A stretch of 64,000 bases of DNA, taken from assembly GCF_004331685.1 (NCBI RefSeq), contig NZ_SJSM01000013.1, positions 62,001-126,000 on the forward strand, in the 5' to 3' direction. Below the pieces are notes generated by a model that had not been told where the DNA came from, made no database searches, and saw only the letters and a list, made by a program, of their open reading frames with translations. Below are positions 41,011-49,532 of this stretch, piece by piece; position 1 is the stretch's first letter, and every line of letters starts with the position of its first letter. The stretch is from Pedobacter hiemivivus. GTDB taxonomy: Bacteria; Bacteroidota; Bacteroidia; Sphingobacteriales; Sphingobacteriaceae. The position numbers and the translations under genes are program-made.

Positions 41011-42037
41011 ACAGTTCTTTCTCTAGTTCAAGATATGCTTTTAGCAATTCGATTTGATTCATGGCTCTGTTGAAATTATGGCCCTCATATTTAGCCCCAT
41101 AATAAATATCATTCTGCAGATAATCTGCCAGGAAACGAATGGCCTGCATATAAATTATAAACTTACCAGCATAGGTAAAATAGTTTTTCTCGGCTGCCGT
41201 CAACACCGATTCCATTTCTGCCATATAGCCATCATATATAGCCTTAAAGAAAGGCTTTCTAATGCTAATCTTAGTTAAATCTGTTTCCTCTTCACTCGCT
41301 TCACACAAATAGGTTCTCATCATATCACCAACGTCACTGATGAAATAGCCAGGCATAACGGTATCCAAATCAATCACACATATACCTTTATTTTGACTAT
41401 CAAAAAGTACATTGCTGATTTTTGTGTCATGATGAATTACCCTTAGTGGGATATTTTTATCACTTAAGATCTCACGAAAAATGTCCACAATTCCCTGGTG
41501 ATCCTTAATAAATTGAATACCATCAGCCGCTTTTTCTAATCTTTCTGCTGATGCCTTTTTGCAGGCTTGAGTAAATTGATCATATCTTAATATCAGGTTG
41601 TGAAAATTTGGAATGGTGATGTTTAAATCCTCTGCTTTAAAGCCGTTTAAGATTCTAGAGAACTTCCCAAATTGCTTTGCCGCTTCATACGCCTCTTCCT
41701 TATTTTGTAAGACATTGAGGGAAGTTGAGCCTTCTACAAAAGGGAACAACCTATAATATCCAGCATCATTATGTATTAAAGTTTGGCCATTTGTGGCTTT
41801 AACAGGTGATACAAAAAGATAATCAGGATTTTCTTTGCTCAAATAATCTCTAAGCAAAGTAAGGTTCTCATCAATGTCCGAAGGCTGCTTAAACACTTCG
41901 TTATTTACCTGCTGTAAAATGTAGTTTTTGTGATCTATATTTACTTTCCAGGTATGGTTAATCAAACCATCACCAAATGGCTGGACAATTGTTTTATCGG
42001 AATCAAAACCGTAGACACTTAAAATATTCTCGAACAT
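41009..42037 (-). CDS. Aminosugar kinase-like phosphotransferase
   Basis: The 342-residue protein has the APH-type kinase fold: an N-terminal region FGDGLINHTWKVN, the catalytic loop VIHHDTKISNVLFD (His-Asp-x-Lys-x-x-Asn), and the metal-binding VIDLDTVMPGYFISDVGD. The HxDTK and DLDTVMPG motifs resemble N-acetylhexosamine 1-kinase (NahK-like), but I cannot tell the substrate with certainty. It lies beside a GH109 gene, which releases N-acetylgalactosamine, so phosphorylation of that sugar is a sensible inference. A LacI-type palindrome and a TAAGTTTG -7 element lie in its upstream region, so it is probably controlled by the adjacent regulator. Confidence 0.8.
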   Translation of the reverse strand: MFENILSVYGFDSDKTIVQPFGDGLINHTWKVNIDHKNYILQQVNNEVFKQPSDIDENLTLLRDYLSKENPDYLFVSPVKATNGQTLIHNDAGYYRLFPFVEGSTSLNVLQNKEEAYEAAKQFGKFSRILNGFKAEDLNITIPNFHNLILRYDQFTQACKKASAERLEKAADGIQFIKDHQGIVDIFREILSDKNIPLRVIHHDTKISNVLFDSQNKGICVIDLDTVMPGYFISDVGDMMRTYLCEASEEETDLTKISIRKPFFKAIYDGYMAEMESVLTAAEKNYFTYAGKFIIYMQAIRFLADYLQNDIYYGAKYEGHNFNRAMNQIELLKAYLELEKEL

Positions 42038-42062
42038 GTGCTTCGTATACTAGTTGATAAAC

Positions 42063-42070
42063 CAAACTTA
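42063..42070 (-). promoter_or_regulatory. -7 promoter element of the kinase gene
   Basis: On the minus strand this reads TAAGTTTG, an exact match to TAnnTTTG, 26 bases before the kinase start codon. Confidence 0.5.
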
Positions 42071-42095
42071 AATATTTAAGTGGCTAAAAAGATGT

Positions 42096-42107
42096 GCAAA
42101 CGTTTGC
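42096..42107. promoter_or_regulatory. LacI-type operator 1
   Basis: GCAAACGTTTGC is a perfect 12-bp palindrome with a central CG, the classic LacI-family form. It lies just upstream of the kinase -7 element and beyond the lacI stop codon. Confidence 0.7.
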
Positions 42108-42113
42108 GCGAAA

Positions 42114-43142
42114 TTACTTACGATTGCTCAATACCAATTCAGATTCGACCACAATATTAAAGTAGGCCTGTTCTGAACCAGACTCATTTTTTGGCTTGTT
42201 GATCAGATCTATCAATATATCGGCGGCTTTTTTACCTTGCTTATATGGAAACTGCTCAACAGAAGCTATTGGCGTATGGTCCATATAATTAATAATTGGA
42301 AGATTGGCATAGCTCACAAAATCCAGGTTAGTGAGTGCAATAGATTTGGCATATCGCATGGCAAATAAGGCTACATAATCATTAAACGTTACCACCGCAG
42401 TAGGTTTTCGTTTATGATTTAACAAGGTATCCATTGCTTTAATTGTACCATCTTCAGACAAATCGCAGCTTACAATAAGCGAAGGATCAAACTTTAACCG
42501 GTTTGCGGTCATCGCCCGGATATATCCTTCTTTTCTTTCATGAGTAGCGACAAGCGTACCTGGTCCATTAATCATACCTATGGTGCGATGGCCTTTTTTT
42601 AAGAGAAAATTCACCGCTTCGAAAGTACCTGTCTTCAGGTTAGAACTTACGTAGTGTATGTCTTTAATAGGAGGGATGCGATCAAAAAATACAATGGGAA
42701 TGTTTAATTTTTTAAAAACCTCAAAATGTTCGTATGTACTGGTGGTTTTAGCTACAGAAACCAGTAAGCCATCAACACCTTGGGATTTCATTTTGGCTAC
42801 AAGGAGTTTTTCTCTTTCGGCATCATCATGAGATTGTGCCAATAGCACAGTATAGTTCCGTTTATAGGCAATGTCTTCAATGCCGCTTATAGCAGTAGAG
42901 AAGAAGGATTCGGACAATTCGGGTAAAATAACACCGATTACAAATGATTTGCCATGTAAAAACTGAATGGCCCGCTGATTTGGTTCGTAGTTAAGTTCTG
43001 CGGCCAATTTTTTGACACGCATTTTCGTAGTTAAACCGATACTAGAATGGTCATGTAATGCTCTTGATACGGTAGAAACTGAAATCTTAAGTATTTTGGC
43101 AATCTCCTTAATAGTGGTTGGTTTGTCCGGCATCATCTTCAA
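42114..43142 (-). CDS. LacI-family transcriptional regulator
   Basis: This 342-residue protein has an N-terminal helix-turn-helix (TIKEIAKILKISVSTVSRAL) with the hinge helix around residues 50-60 (NQRAIQFLHGKS), followed by a periplasmic-binding-protein-like effector domain. Start is either MKMM or the next MPDKP. Two copies of the CAAACGTTTG palindrome flank the gene, one before the downstream kinase gene and one in the divergent GH109 gene's promoter region. This regulator is therefore the likely controller of both. Its sugar effector is inferred to be related to N-acetylgalactosamine, not shown. Confidence 0.92.
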   Translation of the reverse strand: MKMMPDKPTTIKEIAKILKISVSTVSRALHDHSSIGLTTKMRVKKLAAELNYEPNQRAIQFLHGKSFVIGVILPELSESFFSTAISGIEDIAYKRNYTVLLAQSHDDAEREKLLVAKMKSQGVDGLLVSVAKTTSTYEHFEVFKKLNIPIVFFDRIPPIKDIHYVSSNLKTGTFEAVNFLLKKGHRTIGMINGPGTLVATHERKEGYIRAMTANRLKFDPSLIVSCDLSEDGTIKAMDTLLNHKRKPTAVVTFNDYVALFAMRYAKSIALTNLDFVSYANLPIINYMDHTPIASVEQFPYKQGKKAADILIDLINKPKNESGSEQAYFNIVVESELVLSNRK

Positions 43143-43222
43143 ATATTAAAATAAACTTTAACATTTTAATAAAAAACTGCAATCAGTTCCTAATTTTAAG
43201 GGTAAAATGCAGGAGATGTCAC

Positions 43223-43234
43223 GCAAACGTTTGT
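43223..43234. promoter_or_regulatory. LacI-type operator 2
   Basis: GCAAACGTTTGT, within CACGCAAACGTTTGTGTG, shares 11 of 12 bases with operator 1. It lies between the divergent lacI and GH109 genes. Confidence 0.7.
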
Positions 43235-43348
43235 GTGTTTTTTTAGCTATTAATTTATTGGGTTAGCTAGATAGTTCTATAACTTGGGGTTATTATTCAT
43301 TTGTAGGAATAATATGCGTAGCTAAACACATAAAATGAACTAAATAAT

Positions 43349-44704
43349 ATGAACAGAAGAGAATTTGTTAAGAACAGTAGCATTACCGCTGCTGCTGCGA
43401 CAGTTTTACCAAGTAATTCTTTATTTGCCAGTACCGGGGCTGATAAAATAAAAGTAGCAATGATAGGCGTAGGTTTACGTGGTCAGAACCATTTAAATCT
43501 GTTGTTAAAGAGATCCGATGTTGATTTGGTTGCTATATGTGATATAGATGATCGTATGTTGAGCAGTGCTAAGGCAATGATCGCTAAAAGCGGAAAGCCA
43601 ATGCCTAAAATTTTTACGGGTGATGATTACGCCTGGAAAAAGATGTTGGAAACAACTAAAGGACTGAAGGCGGTAGTGATATCCACTCCGTGGGAATGGC
43701 ATAAAGAAATGATCATTAAGTCTATGGAATCAGGACTTAAATATATAGCCACCGAAGTTATCTTAGGTATTACACTACAAGATCATTGGGATGTTGTACA
43801 GGCAGCAGAAAAGCATGACGCGCATGTAATGATGCTTGAAAATGTTTGCTATCGCAGAGATGTACTCGCTGCTTTAAATATGGTAAGACAAGGCGTGTTT
43901 GGTGAAATCCTTCATCTGCAAGGTGGATACCAACATGATTTGAGAGAAGTTAAATTTAATGATGGTGTAAAACCTTATGGTGGGGGTGTAGAGTTTAATG
44001 AGAAAGGCTTCTCTGAAGCAAAATGGAGAACCAACCATTCTGTACACCGTAATGGAGATCTTTATCCAACGCATGGTATTGGTCCGGTTGCCAATTGTAT
44101 TAACATCAACAGGGGAAATAAATTCCTTAAACTAAACTCATTTGCTACAAAATCAAGGGGATTACACAACTATATCGTGGAGAAAGGCGGAGAAAATCAT
44201 CCAAATGCGAAAATTAATTTCCGCCTGGGTGATATTGTAACCACTACAATTGATTGCGCGAATGGAGAAACGATAATTCTGCAACACGATACCAATCTTC
44301 CAAGACCATATTCTTTAGGCTTTAGAGTGCAAGGAACTAAAGGACTTTGGATGGATGTAAATAAAAGTATCTACGTAGAGGGAGTGAGCAAACCACATCA
44401 ATGGGATGGCCAAGATAAATGGTTGGCAAAGTACGACCACCCGCTATGGAAAAAGTATGGTAGCGATGCTGAAGGTGCTGGTCATGGTGGCATGGACTTC
44501 TTTGTTATACACGCCTTTATTGAAGCTGCAAAGCGTAACGAACCAACACCAATGGATGTATACGATGCGGCTGCATGGAGTGCAATTACGCCTTTAAGCG
44601 AACAATCTATAGAAATGGGTAATGAGACAGTTGACTTTCCTGATTTTACAAGCGGAAAGTGGATGTCTAGAAAGCCTATTTTTGCTTTAAATGACGATTA
44701 TTAA
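43349..44704 (+). CDS. GH109 family protein (alpha-N-acetylgalactosaminidase type)
   Basis: The 451-residue protein has a twin-arginine signal (MNRREFVKNSS, with AAAATVLP), so it is exported folded. It then has the NAD-binding Rossmann domain (VAMIGVGLRGQNHLNLLLKR) and the Gfo/Idh/MocA fold. A long stretch matches GH109 from Elizabethkingia as I recall it: DLVAICDIDDRML, CYRRDVLAALNMVRQGVFGE, GYQHDLREVKFND and GAGHGGMDFFV. GH109 enzymes release terminal alpha-GalNAc through an NAD-dependent redox mechanism. The neighbouring sugar kinase and LacI regulator fit this. An exact substrate is not proven by sequence. Confidence 0.88.
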   Translation: MNRREFVKNSSITAAAATVLPSNSLFASTGADKIKVAMIGVGLRGQNHLNLLLKRSDVDLVAICDIDDRMLSSAKAMIAKSGKPMPKIFTGDDYAWKKMLETTKGLKAVVISTPWEWHKEMIIKSMESGLKYIATEVILGITLQDHWDVVQAAEKHDAHVMMLENVCYRRDVLAALNMVRQGVFGEILHLQGGYQHDLREVKFNDGVKPYGGGVEFNEKGFSEAKWRTNHSVHRNGDLYPTHGIGPVANCININRGNKFLKLNSFATKSRGLHNYIVEKGGENHPNAKINFRLGDIVTTTIDCANGETIILQHDTNLPRPYSLGFRVQGTKGLWMDVNKSIYVEGVSKPHQWDGQDKWLAKYDHPLWKKYGSDAEGAGHGGMDFFVIHAFIEAAKRNEPTPMDVYDAAAWSAITPLSEQSIEMGNETVDFPDFTSGKWMSRKPIFALNDDY

Positions 44705-44745
44705 TCACATTTAACCTCAGTTTAATTTCTTCTTGTGTTTTAAAC

Positions 44746-44777
44746 AAAGCCCTGCATGCTACGCTACGCAGGGCTTT
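44746..44777 (+). terminator. Terminator of the GH109 gene
   Basis: AAAGCCCTGC and GCAGGGCTTT form a perfect 10-bp stem with a 12-base loop, followed by a short T stretch. Confidence 0.75.
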
Positions 44778-44852
44778 TGTCATTTTTATTCACAAAACAT
44801 CAAAAAACATTCCTGTTAACATTAACTTAACATTGAATATGCATATTTGCAT

Positions 44853-45062
44853 ATGTTTATAAATATTCTGGCGATTACATTTGTCCTGTTCGCACTACTT
44901 GCAGCATTTAAGATGGATACTTTTTTACAGGGCTTTCTGTTTATTCTCGCGTTGTGCGCAGTTTCTGCTTTACTATTCTTGTTTATCACTTTCCCCGGGC
45001 TTTCAGGGCTTTCGGTAGCTATAATACTCGCAGCTTTTATCTTCAGACAATCTAAAAAGTAA
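44853..45062 (+). CDS. Small two-helix membrane protein
   Basis: From its ATG the product has 69 residues: helix 1 at about 2-19 (INILAITFVLFALLAAF), a short loop with KMDTFLQG, and one or two further hydrophobic helices ending in the basic FRQSKK. It has no cysteine-rich or catalytic motif, and I do not recognise a family. A TTG two codons earlier is the alternative start. It is followed 183 bases later by an XRE regulator gene on the same strand, with no terminator seen between them. Confidence 0.5.
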   Translation: MFINILAITFVLFALLAAFKMDTFLQGFLFILALCAVSALLFLFITFPGLSGLSVAIILAAFIFRQSKK

Positions 45063-45245
45063 ATTTCGATACACTTATATTCTGTGTGTATACCTTCCCT
45101 TTAAAGGATTATTGGATAATTATTTAATCTGAGAAATAGAATTTCGTGTTTTATTTCACAATATTATAAGAATATTACAATATTTTATTAAATAATTCTT
45201 AATTTTATTATATAAAAAAGTTCACAAAGATATACTTCGTAAATT

Positions 45246-45575
45246 ATGAAAACTTTAGGTGAAAAATTTAGGATCTTACGTCAAAAGATGGGAGTTAACC
45301 AAAAGGCAATGGCTGACCAATTGGAGATATCAATCCCGGCGTATTCAAAACTAGAAACTAGCATCACAGATCCAAACTTTAGCAGGATAAATCAAATAGC
45401 GAAGGTTCATGGTCTAACCCTTAGAGAATTCCTTGATATTGGGGAAGAGGGTGCTAGCGAACAAGAGCAGCTTATCCAGCAGCTAAAAGAAAAGATTACC
45501 ACATTGGAAAATTCTGTGATCCGGTTACAGAGTAAATTGATTGACCTCTACGATAGAGAAGATCAAAAGAAGTAA
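45246..45575 (+). CDS. XRE-family regulator with C-terminal coiled coil
   Basis: This 109-residue protein has an N-terminal HTH_3 domain (about 5-62; GEKFRILRQKMGVNQKAMAD, then SIPAYSKLETSIT). A C-terminal helix with a heptad-like pattern follows (about 70-108; EQLIQQLKEKITTLENSVIR), probably for dimerisation. It has no ligand or toxin domain. Such short regulators are common in Bacteroidetes chromosomes. The upstream DNA is very A+T-rich. A long hairpin terminator follows the gene. The target is unknown. Confidence 0.85.
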   Translation: MKTLGEKFRILRQKMGVNQKAMADQLEISIPAYSKLETSITDPNFSRINQIAKVHGLTLREFLDIGEEGASEQEQLIQQLKEKITTLENSVIRLQSKLIDLYDREDQKK

Positions 45576-45589
45576 TTAAGGCTTTCAAT

Positions 45590-45640
45590 AAATTTAAAGA
45601 ACCTTGTCAACTTAACAGCTGATCAAGGTTCTTTAAATTT
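45590..45640. terminator. Convergent long-stem terminator
   Basis: AAATTTAAAGAACCTTG and CAAGGTTCTTTAAATTT are perfect 17-bp arms around a 17-base loop. It lies between the XRE gene and the convergent eda gene and can serve both. Confidence 0.8.
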
Positions 45641-45649
45641 ATACCTAAA

Positions 45650-46300
45650 TTAACCTTTAACTAAGGTAATAAGCAACTGGCAACGTTCTGTTAGCCAATT
45701 ATAATCTTTGGCATTTTCAGGTTGCTGAAACAATTTAGAACCAAAGCCTAAAGCAGTAACACCTGCATTTAACCAATTGTCAATATTTTCCTTATTTACA
45801 TCAACACCACCTGTTGGCATAAATTTAAGATTAGGAAACAATGGCTTAATTGCTTTTAGAAATCCTATACCTAAAGTATCTCCCGGGAAAAGCTTAACCA
45901 ATGGTGCACCAAGTTCTTCAGCCAAATTAATTTCAGTAGGCGTCATACATCCCGGTACCCATAATATATTGTGCAAAGCTGTTATTTCGGCAAGATCTGC
46001 TCTTACAATAGGACTAACGATAAAATCAGCACCAAGTTCGATGTAAGCTTCCGCCTGTGCTACTGTTTTTATAGTGCCTATCCCAAGCTTCATATCAGGA
46101 AAGTGTTCATTTCTATAAGCTAATAATGCTTTAAAATTTTCTGGCGCTTTCGGTCCTCTGTTTGTGAATTCAAACACGCGAATACCACCAGCATAACTTG
46201 CCTTTACTACTTCTATACAGGTTTGAGCATCTTCATTATAATAAACCGGGATAACCGGGTATTCCTGAATGACTTTTAAAGGGTTTGTTTCTGTTTTCAT
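45650..46300 (-). CDS. eda: KDPG/KHG aldolase
   Basis: The 216-residue enzyme splits 2-keto-3-deoxy-6-phosphogluconate into pyruvate and glyceraldehyde 3-phosphate. The Schiff-base lysine is Lys136 in LVKLFPG. The glutamate/arginine motif is RVFEFTNRGP (Glu44, Arg48), and GIGTIKT and FMPTGGVDVNKENI are also conserved. It lies 43 bases downstream of kdgK on the same strand, so the two form an operon that finishes hexuronate breakdown from 2-keto-3-deoxygluconate. Confidence 0.95.
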   Translation of the reverse strand: MKTETNPLKVIQEYPVIPVYYNEDAQTCIEVVKASYAGGIRVFEFTNRGPKAPENFKALLAYRNEHFPDMKLGIGTIKTVAQAEAYIELGADFIVSPIVRADLAEITALHNILWVPGCMTPTEINLAEELGAPLVKLFPGDTLGIGFLKAIKPLFPNLKFMPTGGVDVNKENIDNWLNAGVTALGFGSKLFQQPENAKDYNWLTERCQLLITLVKG

Positions 46301-46343
46301 CTGTATATGATTATTTTATCGTTACAATCTGTTGTTATTTTTA

Positions 46344-47336
46344 TTAAATAGAGCCGTCACCAAAATCGCCTTTTACAAAAAGCTTTTTATAACCAGATGA
46401 GGTTGCCTTATCTATAATCTCCTGACCATCATTACTGCTGGTTAATCCATAAATTAAACCTGCCATAAAAGCATCACCACTACCAATTCTATCCACAACT
46501 TCATTCGTTTCCAATATAGAAGAAATGTAATTGTTATCAGGTGTATGGTAAGTTCCATAAAACAAATTATGCTTAGGATTGTCCATAAACCGGAAGGTAT
46601 TAGCTATATGTTTACACTGCGGGAAACGGTTGAAGACAGCTTTTGCCGAAGCATTGGCATGAATTGCATAATCTTCAGGAGAAGTTTGACGATCTAATTT
46701 TTCATCTACGGGGATACCAAGCATTTTATTTGCAGCCCAGATATTACCCATAATTACATCGCAGTACGCTACCAATTCAGGCATCACATCAATAGGTTGC
46801 TTTCCATAATCCCACAATCTGCTTCTATAATTTAGATCTACAGATATTTTTAGTCCTTTTTTTCTTGCAGCGATTAGGGCTTCCTTACACACAGCAGCCA
46901 TGTTTTCACTCAGCGCAGGGGTTAAAGCGGTCCAATGAAACCAGGTATGACCATCCAGTACCTTTTCCCAATCAATTGTTCCAGGAGTAAGGCTGCTAAA
47001 CGAGGAGAATTTCCTGTCATAAACAACTTCTCCACTGGTTAAACCATTAGCTGAAAGCAAAAAGTATAAACCTAGTCTACTTCCTTGTAGTACAGTTTTA
47101 GTTGTATTTACGCCCAAGTCTTGCAAAGCCTGAAGTGCATTGTTTGCCAATGCGTTGTCTGGTACACAACTTACATAAGCACATGGAATATTCCATTGAC
47201 CTAATGAGGCCGAAACATTTGCTTCAGAGCCACCAGGAAATAAAGAAACAGTGTGATTTTTAGAAATAAATTGATCTTCAGTAGAACTGAACCGCAGTAG
47301 CAATTCACCAAACACCAATATGTTTTCTTGATTTAG
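46344..47336 (-). CDS. kdgK: 2-keto-3-deoxygluconate kinase (PfkB family)
   Basis: From the second ATG (MLNQENILVFGELLLRFSS) the protein has 330 residues. It shows the PfkB signatures: FPGGSEANVSASLGQWNIPC near the N-terminus, and DRIGSGDAFMAGLIYGL near the C-terminus with the catalytic Asp. It phosphorylates 2-keto-3-deoxygluconate. The neighbour eda uses the product. The divergent genes encode the two steps before it (mannonate dehydratase and fructuronate reductase), which strengthens the KDG assignment over other sugar kinases. Confidence 0.9.
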   Translation of the reverse strand, partial: LNQENILVFGELLLRFSSTEDQFISKNHTVSLFPGGSEANVSASLGQWNIPCAYVSCVPDNALANNALQALQDLGVNTTKTVLQGSRLGLYFLLSANGLTSGEVVYDRKFSSFSSLTPGTIDWEKVLDGHTWFHWTALTPALSENMAAVCKEALIAARKKGLKISVDLNYRSRLWDYGKQPIDVMPELVAYCDVIMGNIWAANKMLGIPVDEKLDRQTSPEDYAIHANASAKAVFNRFPQCKHIANTFRFMDNPKHNLFYGTYHTPDNNYISSILETNEVVDRIGSGDAFMAGLIYGLTSSNDGQEIIDKATSSGYKKLFVKGDFGDGSI

Positions 47337-47418
47337 CATATATATAATAATTTCAGATTGCAATAATACAGGTTCTTGCAATTAAATAGAAGTAAAGTAA
47401 TTTATTTAATAAATTTCA

Positions 47419-47437
47419 AACGATTTCGTAAATATTT
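47419..47437. promoter_or_regulatory. Hexuronate-regulon motif, copy B
   Basis: AACGATTTCGTAAATATTT differs at one of 19 positions from the copy upstream of the hexuronate transporter. It lies in the divergent promoter region between kdgK and the SDR gene. Confidence 0.6.
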
Positions 47438-47513
47438 AGTGCTGATTATTGACATCAAACATTAAATTTCATTAACATTGATAGAATTAATTAACCCATT
47501 TTAAATAGATTAT

Positions 47514-48335
47514 ATGAAGAGCAAAGATCTGTTTTCGCTGGAAAACAAGGTAATCGTAATCACAGGAGCGACAGGTGTATTAGGAGAATCTTTTGCATTG
47601 GCCGTTGCAGCAGCAGGGGCAAAGGTTGCCATTCTGGGCCGAAATGAGGAGAAAGCCAATGAGCGTGTGAGAGCCATTACAGCAAATGGAGGTGAAGCGA
47701 TTGCGGTGATCACAGATGTATTGAATGAAGCAGCACTAATAGAGGCTAAAAATCAAATATTAAGTACTTGGGGTACAATTGATGGATTGGTAAATGCAGC
47801 AGGTGGAAACATTCCGGGTGCAACTATCTCTCCTGATCAGAACCTATTCGATATAAATATTGCCGATACTCAAAAAGCAGTTGAATTAAATCTATTTGGT
47901 ACAGTTTACCCTACACATGTTTTTGGACGGGTAATTGCCGAGAAAGGTAAAGGATCTATTGTTAACATCTCATCATTAGCGGCACAACGTCCTTTAACAC
48001 GTGTTTTAGGCTATACAATGGGCAAAAATGCGATAGAAGGTTATACCAAGTGGATGGCAGTTGAACTGGCGCAGCGTTACGGAGATAAAGTGAGGGTAAA
48101 TGCATTAGCACCGGGCGTATTCTTAACAGAGCAGAACCGTTCGTTACTAACCAATCCCGATGGAACTTTTACAGATCGTGCACAACGCTTTGTAAACCAT
48201 ACTCCATTTGGCCGTTTGGGTAGTCCAGAAGAACTAAATGGTACATTAATTTATTTATTAAGTGATGCATCGGCCTTTGTAAATGGAGAAACCATTTTGG
48301 TTGATGGCGGATTTAATGCTTACAGTGGCGTTTAA
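47514..48335 (+). CDS. SDR-family fructuronate reductase (mannonate oxidoreductase)
   Basis: The 273-residue short-chain dehydrogenase has the nucleotide-binding TGATGVLGESFAL, the NAAGG motif, and the catalytic Ser-Tyr-Lys triad in NISSLAAQ and GYTMGKNAIEG. The C-terminal ILVDGGFNAYSGV end is typical. It probably performs the UxuB step, reducing fructuronate to mannonate, because the next gene, 21 bases later, is mannonate dehydratase. Family alone would not give the substrate. Bacteroidetes often use this SDR instead of the classical UxuB. Confidence 0.82.
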   Translation: MKSKDLFSLENKVIVITGATGVLGESFALAVAAAGAKVAILGRNEEKANERVRAITANGGEAIAVITDVLNEAALIEAKNQILSTWGTIDGLVNAAGGNIPGATISPDQNLFDINIADTQKAVELNLFGTVYPTHVFGRVIAEKGKGSIVNISSLAAQRPLTRVLGYTMGKNAIEGYTKWMAVELAQRYGDKVRVNALAPGVFLTEQNRSLLTNPDGTFTDRAQRFVNHTPFGRLGSPEELNGTLIYLLSDASAFVNGETILVDGGFNAYSGV

Positions 48336-48356
48336 AATTGATAACAACGATATAAA

Positions 48357-49532
48357 ATGAATACAGCAAAACATAAGTTATTACAAACCTGGCGTTGGTA
48401 TGGACCAATAGATCCAGTTAGTTTGCAAGATGTAAAGCAAGCAGGTGCTACAGGAATTGTTAGCGCATTACACCATATTCCGCATGGCGAGATATGGCCA
48501 TTGGAAGACATCATCGAAAGAAAAGCAATTATTGAAGCTGCTGGATTAACATGGGCAGTGGTAGAAAGTGTACCTGTTCATGAAGCCATCAAAACGCGCA
48601 GAGCTGATGCAGATCACTATATTGAGAATTATAGAGAATCACTAAGAAACCTGGCTAAATGTGGCATCAAAACAGTATGCTATAATTTTATGCCAGTGCT
48701 TGATTGGACACGTACGCAATTGGATCTAACCATGGCCGACGGTTCAAAGGCGCTATATTTTAATTGGTTGGACCTTGCTGTTTTTGATCTTTTTATCCTG
48801 AAAAGGGAAGGTGCAGGTGCTGATTATTCTGATAGCCTGAAAGACAGGGCGAAAGAGCGTTTTGCTACGATGAATACTGACGAGCTAAATGAGTTGAAAA
48901 TCAATGTACTGATGGGGATACCCAACGAAAAAGGAATTGAACTGGAAGCTTTACGTGCCAGTATCGAAGAATATAAAACCATTGGTAGAGAGGGACTAAA
49001 GAAAAACCTGGCTTATTTCTTAAATGGAATTGCAGACGTATGTGAAGAAACTGGGATAAACATGACCATCCACCCGGATGATCCACCTTATGCCATACTA
49101 GGTTTGCCTCGCATTGTGAGCACAAAAGAAGATTTAGTAGATATTTTGAGAAGTGTAGACAAACCTTTTAATGGTATTTGTTATTGTACGGGATCATTGG
49201 GTGCGGGCGTATCAAACAATCTTCCAGAGATATTTGAAGCGGTAAAAGAACGGGTATACTTCCTACACCTTCGTAATGTAACCAAGGATGCAGAAGGCAA
49301 CTTTTATGAAGCAGACCATTTGGGTGGCGACGTAAATATGTATGAAATTATGAAAGCTGTTACTGCAGAAAATGCGCGTAGGGCAGAGCCAATACCATTC
49401 AGACCAGATCATGGCCACCAGATGTTGGATGACCTAAACAAAGTGACCAATCCAGGATATTCGGCAATTGGGCGTTTACGTGGATTAGCAGAATTACGCG
49501 GATTGGAACTGGGTGTTACCGGAAATTACTAA
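48357..49532 (+). CDS. uxuA: Mannonate dehydratase
   Basis: The 391-residue enzyme dehydrates D-mannonate to 2-keto-3-deoxygluconate. Its start (LQTWRWYGPIDPVSLQDVKQ), the CYNFMPVLDWTRTQLD segment, TIHPDDPPYAILGLPRIVST, the ITYCTGSLGAG-like CYCTGSLGAG and the FRPDHGHQMLDD motif are all characteristic of UxuA. It is co-transcribed with the SDR gene. Its last four bases overlap the end of the convergent lacI gene. Product of this step feeds KdgK and Eda encoded divergently. Uronate isomerase (UxaC) is not in the window. Confidence 0.96.
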   Translation: MNTAKHKLLQTWRWYGPIDPVSLQDVKQAGATGIVSALHHIPHGEIWPLEDIIERKAIIEAAGLTWAVVESVPVHEAIKTRRADADHYIENYRESLRNLAKCGIKTVCYNFMPVLDWTRTQLDLTMADGSKALYFNWLDLAVFDLFILKREGAGADYSDSLKDRAKERFATMNTDELNELKINVLMGIPNEKGIELEALRASIEEYKTIGREGLKKNLAYFLNGIADVCEETGINMTIHPDDPPYAILGLPRIVSTKEDLVDILRSVDKPFNGICYCTGSLGAGVSNNLPEIFEAVKERVYFLHLRNVTKDAEGNFYEADHLGGDVNMYEIMKAVTAENARRAEPIPFRPDHGHQMLDDLNKVTNPGYSAIGRLRGLAELRGLELGVTGNY

